Positions 1-8,841 of a stretch of 64,000 nt of DNA are shown in pieces (the stretch's first letter is position 1; every line of letters begins with the position of its first letter). Position numbers and translations under genes: made by a program. A model generated the notes under the pieces. It worked only from the letters and a program-made list of their open reading frames with translations. It was not told where the DNA came from and made no database searches. Source of the DNA: Candidatus Brachythrix odensensis (GTDB taxonomy: Bacteria; Chloroflexota; Anaerolineae; J036; Brachytrichaceae); NCBI GenBank assembly GCA_016714465.1, contig JADKDT010000006.1, forward strand, positions 1 through 64,000. Direction: 5' to 3'.

Positions 1-1
1 T

Positions 2-3000
2 GTGCTGGCTGGATTCAGCACGCCGCTGCCCGCAGCCGCCGACACGATAACGGTCACCGTCAGTCCGGGTTGCGGCACGATTGCGGCCTGCATTGGGGCG
101 GCGAGCCCGGGCGATACGGTCTTTATCCCGGCCGGGACGTATACCGAGAGCGCCACGCTCGATAAGGCGGTCAGCCTGATTGGAGCCGGCGCGTCAAGCG
201 CCATCTGGGTCGCCGCGCCAAATGATCGCATCCTGACCGTCACATCGCCGATGACGGCCTCCACCGTGATCGCCAACCTGACCTTTCGGGGTGGAAACCC
301 CGGCAGCGGCCTGGCTGGCGGCGCGATGCGCCTGCAAGCGGACGCTCAGCCCGCCTTGCGGCGCCTCAACTTCGCCTCAAACACCGCAGCAGTCGGCGGC
401 GCCATTTCTTCGTATGCCGGTCTCAATCTCGCAGATAGCGAATTCACATTGAACACGTCCACGGTTCTGACCGGGGGCGCAATTGCCGCCGCGGGCTCCG
501 TTTACGTCACACGGACCAACTTCTACACCAATTTTGCGGCCGCCGATGGCGGCGCGCTGTACGTGGCCTTTGGCGCCGTCTCGATCCTGGGGGGCACGTA
601 TCGACAAAATGGCGCCAATGGTTCGGGGGGCGCCATGATGATCTTCGGCGTCGATGGCGCGCTGGTGGAGGGCGTCACGCTGGAATCCATTCGGCCGAAA
701 ACGGCGGTGGCATCGCCAGCAACAGCCTGCTGCGCCTGTCGAACTCCATACTGGCCACCAATATTGCAGCACCCGGTGTCGGTGGCGGATGCTGGTGCGG
801 TCTCGGCGCGATCGTCACGGCCACCCAATTCCTCGGCAACACCGCCTCTGGATTTGCGGGCGGGCTCTATGCCGAACAGACCTTGACCGTCACAGCAAGC
901 GTCTTCATCAACAACTACAGTTCAGGATCGGTTGGCGCGATCTACTGCGCATCAAATTGCAGCGGCCGGATCGCCACATCCCTGTTCGTCCGAAATGCCG
1001 GCGATTCCACGCCGCCCAACATCTCCCTGGATGCCGGACGATTCACGATTGAGAACAGCACGATTTCGAGTTCGTACATGATTGGCGGTGAGGCAATCTC
1101 CATCGAGGGCGGCGTGGTCGGCATCACGAATACCATCATCACCAGCCACGGCGTGGGGATCCTGAACAGTTCGGGGACCGTTACCGAGGATTACAACCTC
1201 TTTGCCTTCAACACGGATGAACGGACGAACGTTCCGACGGGCACAAACAGCCTGAGCGCCAACCCCCTCTTTGTCGATACCTCCTTCCTGGCAAACGATT
1301 ACGCGCTCAATGCCGGAAGTCCGGCGATCAATGCCGGCGACTGTCCCGGCAATGATCCGTTCATCGACCTGCGCGGCGCGCTGCGCCGCCAGGGCGGTTC
1401 CTGCGACATCGGCGCCTACGAGTATGGGAACGGCTCGCGCCAGAACGCGCAGCCCATCACGAATTCGACCCCCATCACCGCCGCCTCGATCACACCCGGT
1501 CAGTCATTCTGGTATCGCATCCATGTGCCGGCCCCCGACACATTGCTGACCATTACGTTGACGCCCGGCGCCGGCGCCTACGACATGCTCCTTTTCGCCC
1601 CGTCCCTCGATGGCGAGACCGGCCAGTTGCGCGACCTGGGCCAGCTCAATACGCTCGGCCAGCTCAATACCCTGGGGCAGCTCAACACTCTGGGCCAGCT
1701 CAACACGCTCGGCCAGCTCAACACCCTGGGTCAGTTGGGTGAACTGGGAGAGATTCAGGACCTCGGCCAGCTCAACACCCTGGGGCAGCTCAATACCCTC
1801 GGTCAACTGAATACCCTCGGCCAGCTCAATACGCTTGGCCAGGTCACCACCATTGGCCAGCTCAATACCCTGGGCGACCTCGGCCCGGTCGGGCCGTTGG
1901 TGGCCGCCTCGATGCGGCCGGCAACGCAAACCGAAGCCATCGCCTACGACACCCACGAGTTGTTTGGGACCTTCCTGCTCATGGTCTCAGACTTCAACGG
2001 CGGCGGCATCGGAAACCCATTCACCCTGACCGTCACCCAGACGCAGTTCTCCTTGCCCTATGGCCCGCTGACAACGACGATTGCCGAAGACTTCATCGCC
2101 CCGCCCTACAACGCCGCGGTTGAGACCCTGATCCTGGTCAGTCCGCAGCGGCTGAACACGCTCTATCCGACCACCCCCAGCATCACCAGCACCCAGATCA
2201 TGTCGACCCTGGCCCAGCTCGCCGCGCATCCGCTCGTCAACGGCCTCCTCCTGGACCTGGATGGGTCGCAGACCCTGCGTGACGCCTATGCCCAGTGGGA
2301 TGCCCAACCCGCCAGCCCGCTCGCGGCCAATGTCGTGGCGAACAAGATCAAGAGCCTGCTCTTCACGACCGCGCCCAGCTATCCGGCCCTGAAGTACCTG
2401 GTCGTCATCGGCGATGACCGGGTCGTGCCGCATGCCCGCCTGCGCGACGATGCGCTGGTGGCCAACGAACGTAACTATGCCGTAATCGCGGCGTCGCAGC
2501 GCCTGTCGACATCGCTGGCCGCCCGTTACTACTTGAGCGATGACTACTATGCCAGCCTGATTCCGCTGCCCTTCCTGGGCCGCGAGCTGTATCGACCGAC
2601 GCTCGCCATCGGGCGCCTGGTCGAGCGGCCGGACCAGATGGCGTCGGCCCTGAGCGCTTTCCTCGACCGGCCCAAACTCGCGCCAAAGGACGCCTATGTC
2701 ACCGGCTATGACTTTCTCATCGATGAAGCCACCGTGATCAGCGCCACCCTGCGCGGGCGCGGCCTGACCGTGACCGGGCGGATCAACAACACCTGGACGG
2801 CGGCCGATTTTGGAGCGGACATCTTCAGCAAGACCGTCGCGCCCGGGCTCATGTCCTTCAATGGCCACTTCGAGCACTACCGCTTCTTCCCGTTCAACCT
2901 GCCCGACATCACCGCCCGCACCTTTGTCCAGGCCGCCACCAGCTACAGCGGCACGCTCGCCTATTCGGTGGGCTGCCATTCCGGACTGAATGTGCCGGAC

Positions 3001-4206
3001 AGCATCGTGTCCGCGACGCTGCGCACGGACTGGCCGCAGGCCTTTGTCAGCGAAAACGCGCTGTGGGTGGGCAACACCGGCTACGGCTACGGCGACTCCG
3101 ATCTCATCGCCTACTCCGAGCGCTTGATGGAACTGTTCACCCGCCATCTGGGAGACCAGCCCGATATGCCGGTCGGTCTTGCGCTCCAACGGGCCAAGAC
3201 GGAGTACCTGCTCGAGAAGACGATCGGCGGGATGAGCAACTACGACGAGAAGACGATGGCGATCTCGACGCTGTACGGGCTGCCCATGCAGCGCATTACA
3301 CTGCCGCCGGCTGCGGCCATGTTCGGCCCCTTCCTGTCGGAAGCTTTCCCGCGGCAGCCGGCGAAAGCGCAGGTCGGCGGCATGGCAACCACAACCCTGG
3401 GGCTGGATTTCGCCTTCGTCACCGTCACGACCCCCCAGGGCAGCCTGCTGCGCCTGGTGGGCGATCCCAACAGCGGCGATCTGGTTCTAGCCGGGCGAGC
3501 CACCCAGCCGCGGGCCAGCCGGGTCATCACCAGCCCGGCCGGGATGGTCGCGCATGGCGCGTTGCTTTTGGGCGGCATGTTCAACGACATCCCTAATTTC
3601 GACCCAAATGTGTCCAGGATCGTGACCGAGCAGCTCTATCTTCCGTCAGAGCCCGGTTTCGCGACTGCGTCGCTCTTCCCGGCCGTATTGGGCAATATCG
3701 TCCGGCTGCTTCAGACCAGCGGCGCAGTCGATCAGCAATTGAACGTTGTGCCGGCCCAGTTCATCGCAACCACAACCGTCACACCGACGATTGGGGTGGA
3801 GCGCGCCTATCGCCGCCTCGACTACGCGATTTATCACGCCCCGTTTGAGGACACTGACTTCATCCCGCCCAGCATCCGGGTCACCACCGCCTTCACGTCC
3901 TCCGGCCAGATCATCTTCGCGGTCAAGGCCGATGACACCCGCTCGGCTGAGCCGCTGACACCGGGTGAGATCACGCGGGTGCTCGTGTTGTACCGACGAC
4001 TGGGCGCGCCAGGCTGGACGCTGCTGGAGCCGGGCTATAACGTCAACAACGATGTGTGGTTTGGCAGCATCCCGGCCAATGGCGTCATCGAATACTTCGC
4101 CCAGGCCGTCGACGCCTCGGGCAATGTCGCCACCGCCCTGGACTACGGCAATCCCTTCCGGATCGTCACGCCGTGGATACAGGCGCTGCCGATCGTGGCG
4201 CGATAA
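2..4206 (+). CDS. Exported beta-helix / C25-like (gingipain-type) cysteine peptidase, frameshifted, 5' end at window edge
   Basis: A single long surface or secreted protein read in two frames. The first part (to about 690) starts with the end of a signal peptide (..PLPAAADTITV) followed by right-handed beta-helix repeats of the NTA..GGA type. At about 688-690 the frame changes by one base; adding one base restores LES.SAENGGGIAS and the helix continues to about 1430. A pre-peptidase C-terminal-like domain follows (about 1430-2035) and is interrupted by a hexapeptide repeat. Positions 2090-3300 look like a clan CD C25 peptidase: LVVIGDDRVVP, then NGHFEH with a candidate His at 2866-2868, then SVGCHSG with a candidate Cys at 2974-2976. 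The end is Ig/FN3-like and terminates in LPIVAR. The family assignment rests on these motifs; substrate is unknown. The true start probably lies just outside the window. The frameshift may be a sequencing error. Confidence 0.8.
1636..1869 (+). repeat. In-frame 18-bp repeat encoding LGQLNT hexapeptides
   Basis: Thirteen consecutive 18-bp units encode a hexapeptide with consensus LGQLNT. Ten are exact or nearly exact; the others read LGQLGE, LGEIQD and LGQVTT. Synonymous codons vary (aat/aac, ctg/ctc), so the array is kept at protein level. It lies inside the pre-peptidase-like domain of the C25-like protein. The L-G-x-x-x-x spacing recalls left-handed beta-helix hexads, but position 5 is Asn instead of Ser/Thr/Ala/Val. 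Confidence 0.9.
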
Positions 4207-4223
4207 CTGGGAATTCCGAGAAT

Positions 4224-4256
4224 GAGATGCCTGCGCCCGGCTACGCCGGGCATCTC
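4224..4256. repeat. Gene-end inverted repeat between convergent genes
   Basis: GAGATGC pairs with GCATCTC around a CCGGC-tac-GCCGG core, with a 6-base bulge on the left arm. It lies 17 bases from the stop of the upstream plus-strand gene and 17 from the metG stop, where it could act as a bidirectional mRNA end. There is no clear T-tract. Confidence 0.5.
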
Positions 4257-4273
4257 CTTTCAGAAGAGTGTCT

Positions 4274-6040
4274 TTAGGCAGCCAGCTCGATCCGCGCGAC
4301 CAGGCCCTTGGGCTCGCCGCCCAGTGCCTGGCCCGGCTTGAGCGCGCTGGGCGCCCAGTTTCCAGTGGCGAGGCTCGCATCGTAGCGAAGCGCATCGTGG
4401 TCGCGGGTGGCCTCGCGCAAGGTCTCGACGAATTGCGTCCCAAACAACGGCTCGGTATAGCCGAGCTGCCTGCGGGCGGCCTCGCACAGATTCGGGATGA
4501 AGGGCGAGAACAAAACCGTGAGCGAATCGATCACCCGCGCCGCAACGTAGAGCTGGGTGGCGGCCCGGGCCCGATCGACCTTGATCATCTTCCAGGGCGC
4601 CTGCCCGTCCAGATACTGATTCGTCGCGGTGGCCAACGCCATCGCTTCACCCAACGCATCCCGCAGCCGGACCTTGCCGAGCATGTCGCCGATGACATCA
4701 AAGGCGGCCTCACTCTGGGCGATCAGCGCGGTATCGACCTCTGTCAGCGGCCCCGGTTCAGGAATGCGGCCTTCGAAGTTCTTCCAGATTTGTGACAGGG
4801 TGCGCTGAATGAGATTTCCCCACTTGCCGAGCAGTTCGGTGTTGTTGCGCTGGGCGAAGTCGGCCCAGGCCCAGTCCGCGTCGCGGGTCTCGGGCATGAT
4901 CGAACTCAGGTAGAACCGCACCGCATCCGGGCCATACTTTTCGGTCAAGTCGATGACATCCAGTGACACGCCCTGGCTCTTGCTGAATTTCTGCCCGCCC
5001 AGGTTCAGATACTGGTTCGCCGGCACGTCATAGGGCAGGTTGAAGACGGGGTTGGCGGTGTCGCCGTCCCACGGCTGCCCGAGATTGCCCATGCCGAGCA
5101 AAATCCCCTGCCACAGCACGGTGTGAAACAGGATGTTGTCCTTGCCGATGAAGTTGTAGATCCGGGTTGACCCGTCCGATGCATCGCCGTACCAGAAGTC
5201 CTTCCACGCATCAGGCTGGCCGATGACCTTGGCCCATTCGACCGTGGCGGACAAATAGCCCAGGACCGCCTCCCACCACACGTAGATGCACTTCCCTTCG
5301 GCGTCCGGCACGGGGATTGGAATGCCCCAAGTCAGGTCGCGGGTGAAGGCGCGCGGTTGGACATCTGTTGCGAAGTTGCGGGCAAACTCGAGCACCCCAC
5401 GGCGCCAGTAGGCATCCTTGTCGGCGAGATACGCTGAGATGCGCCCGCTCAACGCGGGCAGGTCCCACATGTATTGCTCGCTTTCGCGAACCACCGGCGC
5501 GGCGCCGTCGATGCGGCTGCGCGGATTGATGAGCTGGGTGCCATCCAGCAGGTTGCCGCAGTTGTCGCATTGATCGCCGCGGGCTTTGTCGTAGCCGCAG
5601 ATCGGGCAGGTCCCCTCGACCAGCCGATCGGGCAGGAAGCGCTGCTGGGTCTCGGCATAAAGCTGCTTCTGGCGGGCTTTGAACAAGTACCCGTTGTCCA
5701 GCAGCTTGCGGAACATCTGCTGGGAAATGGCGTGGTGATTCTCGGTATCGGTATGGGTGTACAGGTCGTAGCTGATGCCGAGCTTCTGCTGAGTGAGGAT
5801 GAAGCGCTGGTGAAAGCGCTCGAACACCTCGCGCGGGGTCACCCCCTCCTTGTCCGCCCGGACCACGATGGGCGTGCCATGCGCGTCGCTGCCGCTGACC
5901 ATGACCACCCGGTTGCCCTTCAGCCGGTGGTAACGGGCGAAGATGTCGGGCGGCAGATAGGCCCCGGCCACGTGCCCGACGTGCAGGTCGCCGTTGGCGT
6001 AGGGCCACGCGACGCACACGAGGATGTTTTCCTGTTTCAT
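4274..6040 (-). CDS. metG: Methionyl-tRNA synthetase
   Basis: Cytoplasmic class I aminoacyl-tRNA synthetase that charges tRNA-Met. The 588-residue protein has the HIGH motif as HVGH (residues 19-22), the connective-peptide zinc knuckle (CPIC..CDNC, about 143-160) and the KMSKS motif as KFSKS (about 350). The helical anticodon-binding domain follows, and there is no C-terminal EMAPII-like dimerisation domain, so this is the short form. The start ATG is preceded by GGAGAGGGA at good spacing. The roughly 180-base leader contains a short Met-rich open reading frame and a terminator-like hairpin, suggesting attenuation. The downstream neighbour is convergent. Confidence 0.97.
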   Translation of the reverse strand: MKQENILVCVAWPYANGDLHVGHVAGAYLPPDIFARYHRLKGNRVVMVSGSDAHGTPIVVRADKEGVTPREVFERFHQRFILTQQKLGISYDLYTHTDTENHHAISQQMFRKLLDNGYLFKARQKQLYAETQQRFLPDRLVEGTCPICGYDKARGDQCDNCGNLLDGTQLINPRSRIDGAAPVVRESEQYMWDLPALSGRISAYLADKDAYWRRGVLEFARNFATDVQPRAFTRDLTWGIPIPVPDAEGKCIYVWWEAVLGYLSATVEWAKVIGQPDAWKDFWYGDASDGSTRIYNFIGKDNILFHTVLWQGILLGMGNLGQPWDGDTANPVFNLPYDVPANQYLNLGGQKFSKSQGVSLDVIDLTEKYGPDAVRFYLSSIMPETRDADWAWADFAQRNNTELLGKWGNLIQRTLSQIWKNFEGRIPEPGPLTEVDTALIAQSEAAFDVIGDMLGKVRLRDALGEAMALATATNQYLDGQAPWKMIKVDRARAATQLYVAARVIDSLTVLFSPFIPNLCEAARRQLGYTEPLFGTQFVETLREATRDHDALRYDASLATGNWAPSALKPGQALGGEPKGLVARIELAA

Positions 6041-6052
6041 GAGTCCCTCTCC

Positions 6053-6085
6053 AAAATAAAAGCCGCCCTCAATTCATTGGGCGGC
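6053..6085 (-). terminator. Terminator-like hairpin in the metG leader (candidate attenuator)
   Basis: On the minus strand GCCGCCC and GGGCGGC form a 7-bp stem (6062-6085) followed at once by TTTTATTTT (6053-6061), a classical intrinsic terminator shape. It ends only 12 bases upstream of the metG start codon, so as a simple terminator it would block metG. That position suggests a conditional attenuator. Confidence 0.6.
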
Positions 6086-6133
6086 CTGCCATTCTGATCC
6101 TGCGCCCGCGAGGGGCGCCCGTTTCATGACAGC

Positions 6134-6217
6134 CTAGCCCGCGCGCGTCACCGCGCCGGGCATGCGCATCGCCATCAGGCGAATCCGGGATGGCCGAACC
6201 GGCCGTGCCTTGTTCAT
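6134..6217 (-). CDS. Possible 27-residue Met-rich leader peptide upstream of metG
   Basis: ATG to TAG reading frame with a MAMRM cluster at residues 15-19: three Met codons within five, plus the start Met. It lies about 50 bases upstream of the terminator-like hairpin. No Shine-Dalgarno is visible, but a -10-like TAATAT ends 8 bases before the ATG, so the transcript could be leaderless. What is seen is the frame, the Met cluster and the hairpin; ribosome-mediated attenuation is inference. Confidence 0.4.
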   Translation of the reverse strand: MNKARPVRPSRIRLMAMRMPGAVTRAG

Positions 6218-6225
6218 GAAGTGCG

Positions 6226-6233
6226 ATATTATC
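6226..6233 (-). promoter_or_regulatory. Candidate -10 element for the metG transcript
   Basis: The minus strand reads GATAATAT here, containing TAATAT/GATAAT. Transcription would start near 6219, almost at the leader ATG. No convincing -35 hexamer was found. It lies in the gap to the divergently transcribed metalloprotease. Confidence 0.4.
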
Positions 6234-6301
6234 ACGCCGTCGTCCCGGCATCATCGCCCACTCATCCGCCCTTCACCGGCCGGCCCAAGAATCGCTTTGG
6301 C

Positions 6302-7405
6302 ATGGATACCGCATCAACGCTTTCATCCCCCCCAGACGCGGCCCAGGAACTTCTGCAGTTGCGCGCCCGCGCCGCGGACGTGCTGGACATCGCCGGTTCC
6401 GAAAGCGACGCGCAGGGTGAAACGATCCAGTTCTCCGGCCGCCTGCGGGTCGCATCTGGGGACGCCTTCTCGCGCCTCAAACGGATGTTCGGCGAGGTCG
6501 GCTTCTTTCCGTTGTTGCGCGACGGCCCGAGCGCGGGCGAGAGCATCATCGTCGCCGTGCGGGGCAGCTTGACCCAATCAGCGGCCGGCCGCGCGTGGGT
6601 CAACGCGTTGCTGTTCGGCGTGACCCTGTTCACCGTAACGCTTGGAGGCGGGTCGACCCTGTCGATGATGCGCGGCGATGACGCGCCAACGTGGCAGAAC
6701 GTCCTGGCCAACGGCATCCCCTTTGCGATCGGGCTGATGCTGATCCTGGGCGCGCATGAATTCGGCCACTACCTGCAGGCGCGCCGGCACGGGCTGCCGG
6801 CCAGTCTGCCTTTTTTCATCCCAATGCCGTTTGGGCTCGGGACCCTGGGGGCCTTCGTGCGGATGCGCGGGGCGGTTGAAAACAAGCGCGCGCTGTTCGA
6901 TGTGGCTGTCGGCGGGCCGATTGCCGGGTTGCTGGTCGCCATCCCAATGTTCATCGGCGCCATCCTGGAGCCTGCCCTGAGCGGGCAACCGCTGCCCAAC
7001 ACGCGTTCGCTTCTGGCCGAAGGCCTGATCGGGCTCTTCAGGCCTGAGGCAAGCCTATTGGGGATCGAGGTGACGCCCCTGCTCTTCGCGGCCCGGATCG
7101 GGCTCGTCCTGACCGCGATGAATCTGCTGCCGCTGGGTCAGCTCGATGGCGGCCTGATCGCCTACGCCGCGCTCGGCCGGCGCCGGGCGTACTGGCTGGG
7201 CTGGGCGGTCCTGATCGGGCTGTGCGGCATCGCGGTGGTGACGCGCTCATCGATCTGGGTCATCTGGATCGCTTTTGCCCTGCTCAGCGGGGCCAGCCAG
7301 GCAACACCCCTGGATGATGTGACGCCCCTCGATCACCGGCGAAACGTGGCGTTCCTGGCCACAACGGCATTGCTTCTGACGTTGTTCACGGCCCGGCCTT
7401 TTTGA
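6302..7405 (+). CDS. Site-2 protease family (M50) intramembrane metalloprotease
   Basis: Multi-pass membrane zinc protease of about 367 residues that would cut substrates within or near the membrane. The zinc motif HEFGH is at about residues 152-156, in the hydrophobic segment LILGAHEFGH. The second metal-ligand motif, NLLPLGQLDGG, has its Asp near residue 282. The roughly 100-residue cytoplasmic N-terminal part is unlike RseP PDZ-containing forms, and no PDZ domain is seen; this resembles the cyanobacterial/plant EGY-like group. An upstream GTG at 6221 is possible but would overlap the metG promoter, so the ATG at 6302 is preferred. The substrate cannot be inferred from the neighbours. Confidence 0.88.
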   Translation: MDTASTLSSPPDAAQELLQLRARAADVLDIAGSESDAQGETIQFSGRLRVASGDAFSRLKRMFGEVGFFPLLRDGPSAGESIIVAVRGSLTQSAAGRAWVNALLFGVTLFTVTLGGGSTLSMMRGDDAPTWQNVLANGIPFAIGLMLILGAHEFGHYLQARRHGLPASLPFFIPMPFGLGTLGAFVRMRGAVENKRALFDVAVGGPIAGLLVAIPMFIGAILEPALSGQPLPNTRSLLAEGLIGLFRPEASLLGIEVTPLLFAARIGLVLTAMNLLPLGQLDGGLIAYAALGRRRAYWLGWAVLIGLCGIAVVTRSSIWVIWIAFALLSGASQATPLDDVTPLDHRRNVAFLATTALLLTLFTARPF

Positions 7406-7877
7406 GACCAACGTGACAGGCTCGGCGCCGAGATAACGACTACGCCAAGTTTGTTGCCGTGCAAGTGCATTAACAGAAGAACGGAAGAAGGAAAGGAACA
7501 ATCGCCCCCTTCCCTTATTCGCAATTGCTGCTCAGAAGCAAGGCTTCTCATTACTTGCGGAAGCATCCTGAGCGGAGGGCGGCGGCCGGAATGAGCCCAT
7601 CACCGGCCGTACCGGCCGCCCGCAGTCGAAGGGCGCTTCCGCTGGCAGGTCAAGGGCAGCCGCCCTTTTCGCTGAAAGCGGTCCGCAACTCAGGATGAAA
7701 GGCGGCCACGCGCCGCCCACGGCCTGAGCAGATACCCTTCTTCTATGGGTTGCGAAGCCTGGCCCGGCGCCACGTGTTGGCATCCTTGGGGGAATCCATC
7801 CGGCGACTTCGCAGGCGCCAGACCGAGCCGATCTTTTTGAGAGATTGCCTGAGTTGGCGCTGATATACTTTCCGAAT
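7406..7877. other. 472-base intergenic region without a recognisable gene
   Basis: No convincing coding frame or known RNA was found. It holds imperfect inverted segments: CATCCTGAG near 7566 pairs with CTCAGGATG near 7690. A short hairpin AAGGGC/GCCCTT followed by TTTT (7652-7669) could be a weak terminator. A -10-like GATATAC lies just before the next gene. It may be eroded repeat DNA. Confidence 0.4.
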
Positions 7878-8123
7878 ATGTTCGCCAAAGCACGCGCCTG
7901 GGCCAACGCCCACCCCCGTCTGGCTGCCTGGATCGGTTTGTCAATCGGGATGGTCATCATCCTTCTGATCGCCTCGAACGGGGCCGGACTTCAGGTCGGC
8001 AATCTGGTCTTCCTGGTCGCCGCCACGGTCGGCGTCGCCGGGCTGTGCGTATGGATCATCGGTTGGGAAGATGGCGCCGACGCGGAAGAACCCGCGCCGG
8101 CGGCGAAGCCGAAGAAGTCCTAA
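7878..8123 (+). CDS. Small membrane protein, two predicted transmembrane helices
   Basis: 81-residue protein: basic N-terminus, helix 1 at about residues 17-37 (WIGLSIGMVIILLIAS), short loop, helix 2 at about 42-64, then an acidic/Ala-Pro tail ending KPKKS. A TATA-like GATATAC lies about 12 bases upstream of the chosen ATG. No family was recognised. Confidence 0.55.
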   Translation: MFAKARAWANAHPRLAAWIGLSIGMVIILLIASNGAGLQVGNLVFLVAATVGVAGLCVWIIGWEDGADAEEPAPAAKPKKS

Positions 8124-8178
8124 CGGACTTTCTCCGGGGCGATGATGCGCGACGGCGCCGCGCGTCCTCGCTCCCGTA

Positions 8179-8841
8179 CTATGTTTTCGCGCCAGCAATC
8201 AGCCATGCCGCCGCACCGGCGCCGTCAGATTGACCCGGCAATCCCGGCCTGAATAGCGGGCACACACATCCCCGCACTCGGGCAGCTCTGGGCAGCATCC
8301 CGCGCAGCCGGCACAAGGGCAGCCCGATCACATTCAGCGGGCATCCGCGGATCTCCATCACCGGCTTGAATTCCGGATGCTGGACGGCATATGAGCCGGC
8401 CTTGTCAAACGGATCGCCGGTCGCGATGTAGGCTTCCATCTCGTCATCTGAGAACGCGCGCATCAGCACCCGCGAGGACACTTCGGACGCATGCGCCACG
8501 CCGTCCCGGGCGACCACCACGCACGAGCGGACTTCGTGCAGGCGCCCGCGCAGACGGGTGAGCATGTGGCGGGCCTCGGCCGCGTCGGCCGGCTTGTTCA
8601 GCATCTCGCCGTCGAGCAGCACGGTCGTGTCGCAGGCGATGACGTCGCGGGTTGGGTCCGCCAGTGAGGCGGCCACCGTCGCGGCTTTGTCGTGGGTGAC
8701 CCGGCGCTGGGTCTGAAAGGGCGTCTCGCCCGCCAGGGGGGTCTCGTCGATGTGCGAGGGCAGGACCTCGAAGTCCACGCCCAGGGCGCCCAGCAATTCG
8801 CGCCGGCGGGGCGACGCCGAGGCCAGGACCAGCCGGCTCAT
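8179..8841 (-). CDS. maf: Maf-family nucleoside triphosphate pyrophosphatase
   Basis: Predicted house-cleaning pyrophosphatase that hydrolyses modified or excess dTTP/UTP-type nucleotides. The signature LASASPRRRELL is at the N-terminus, DTTVLLDGEMLNKP carries the catalytic Asp, and YAVQHP..G appears as GSYAVQHPEF. About 220 residues, with a C-terminal extension containing several Cys (CPLCRL..CVCPL) beyond the usual length of about 190-200. The ATG overlaps the mreB stop by 4 bases (ATGA), so the two are probably translationally coupled, as maf-mreB neighbours often are. Confidence 0.92.
   Translation of the reverse strand: MSRLVLASASPRRRELLGALGVDFEVLPSHIDETPLAGETPFQTQRRVTHDKAATVAASLADPTRDVIACDTTVLLDGEMLNKPADAAEARHMLTRLRGRLHEVRSCVVVARDGVAHASEVSSRVLMRAFSDDEMEAYIATGDPFDKAGSYAVQHPEFKPVMEIRGCPLNVIGLPLCRLRGMLPRAARVRGCVCPLFRPGLPGQSDGAGAAAWLIAGAKT

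Noticed and set aside
1987..3189. 400-codon open frame antisense to the C25-like gene
   Set aside because: Low-complexity Arg/Gly/Val/Gln composition typical of antisense frames in GC-rich DNA, no RBS and no domain.
6041..6220. T-box riboswitch upstream of metG
   Set aside because: The conserved TGG-N-ACCGCG antiterminator sequence and a specifier loop could not be found; a leader peptide fits better.
7406..7877. Structured RNA (riboswitch, RNase P, SRP or tmRNA) in the intergenic region
   Set aside because: None of the conserved core sequences of these RNAs could be found on either strand; only short inverted segments are present.
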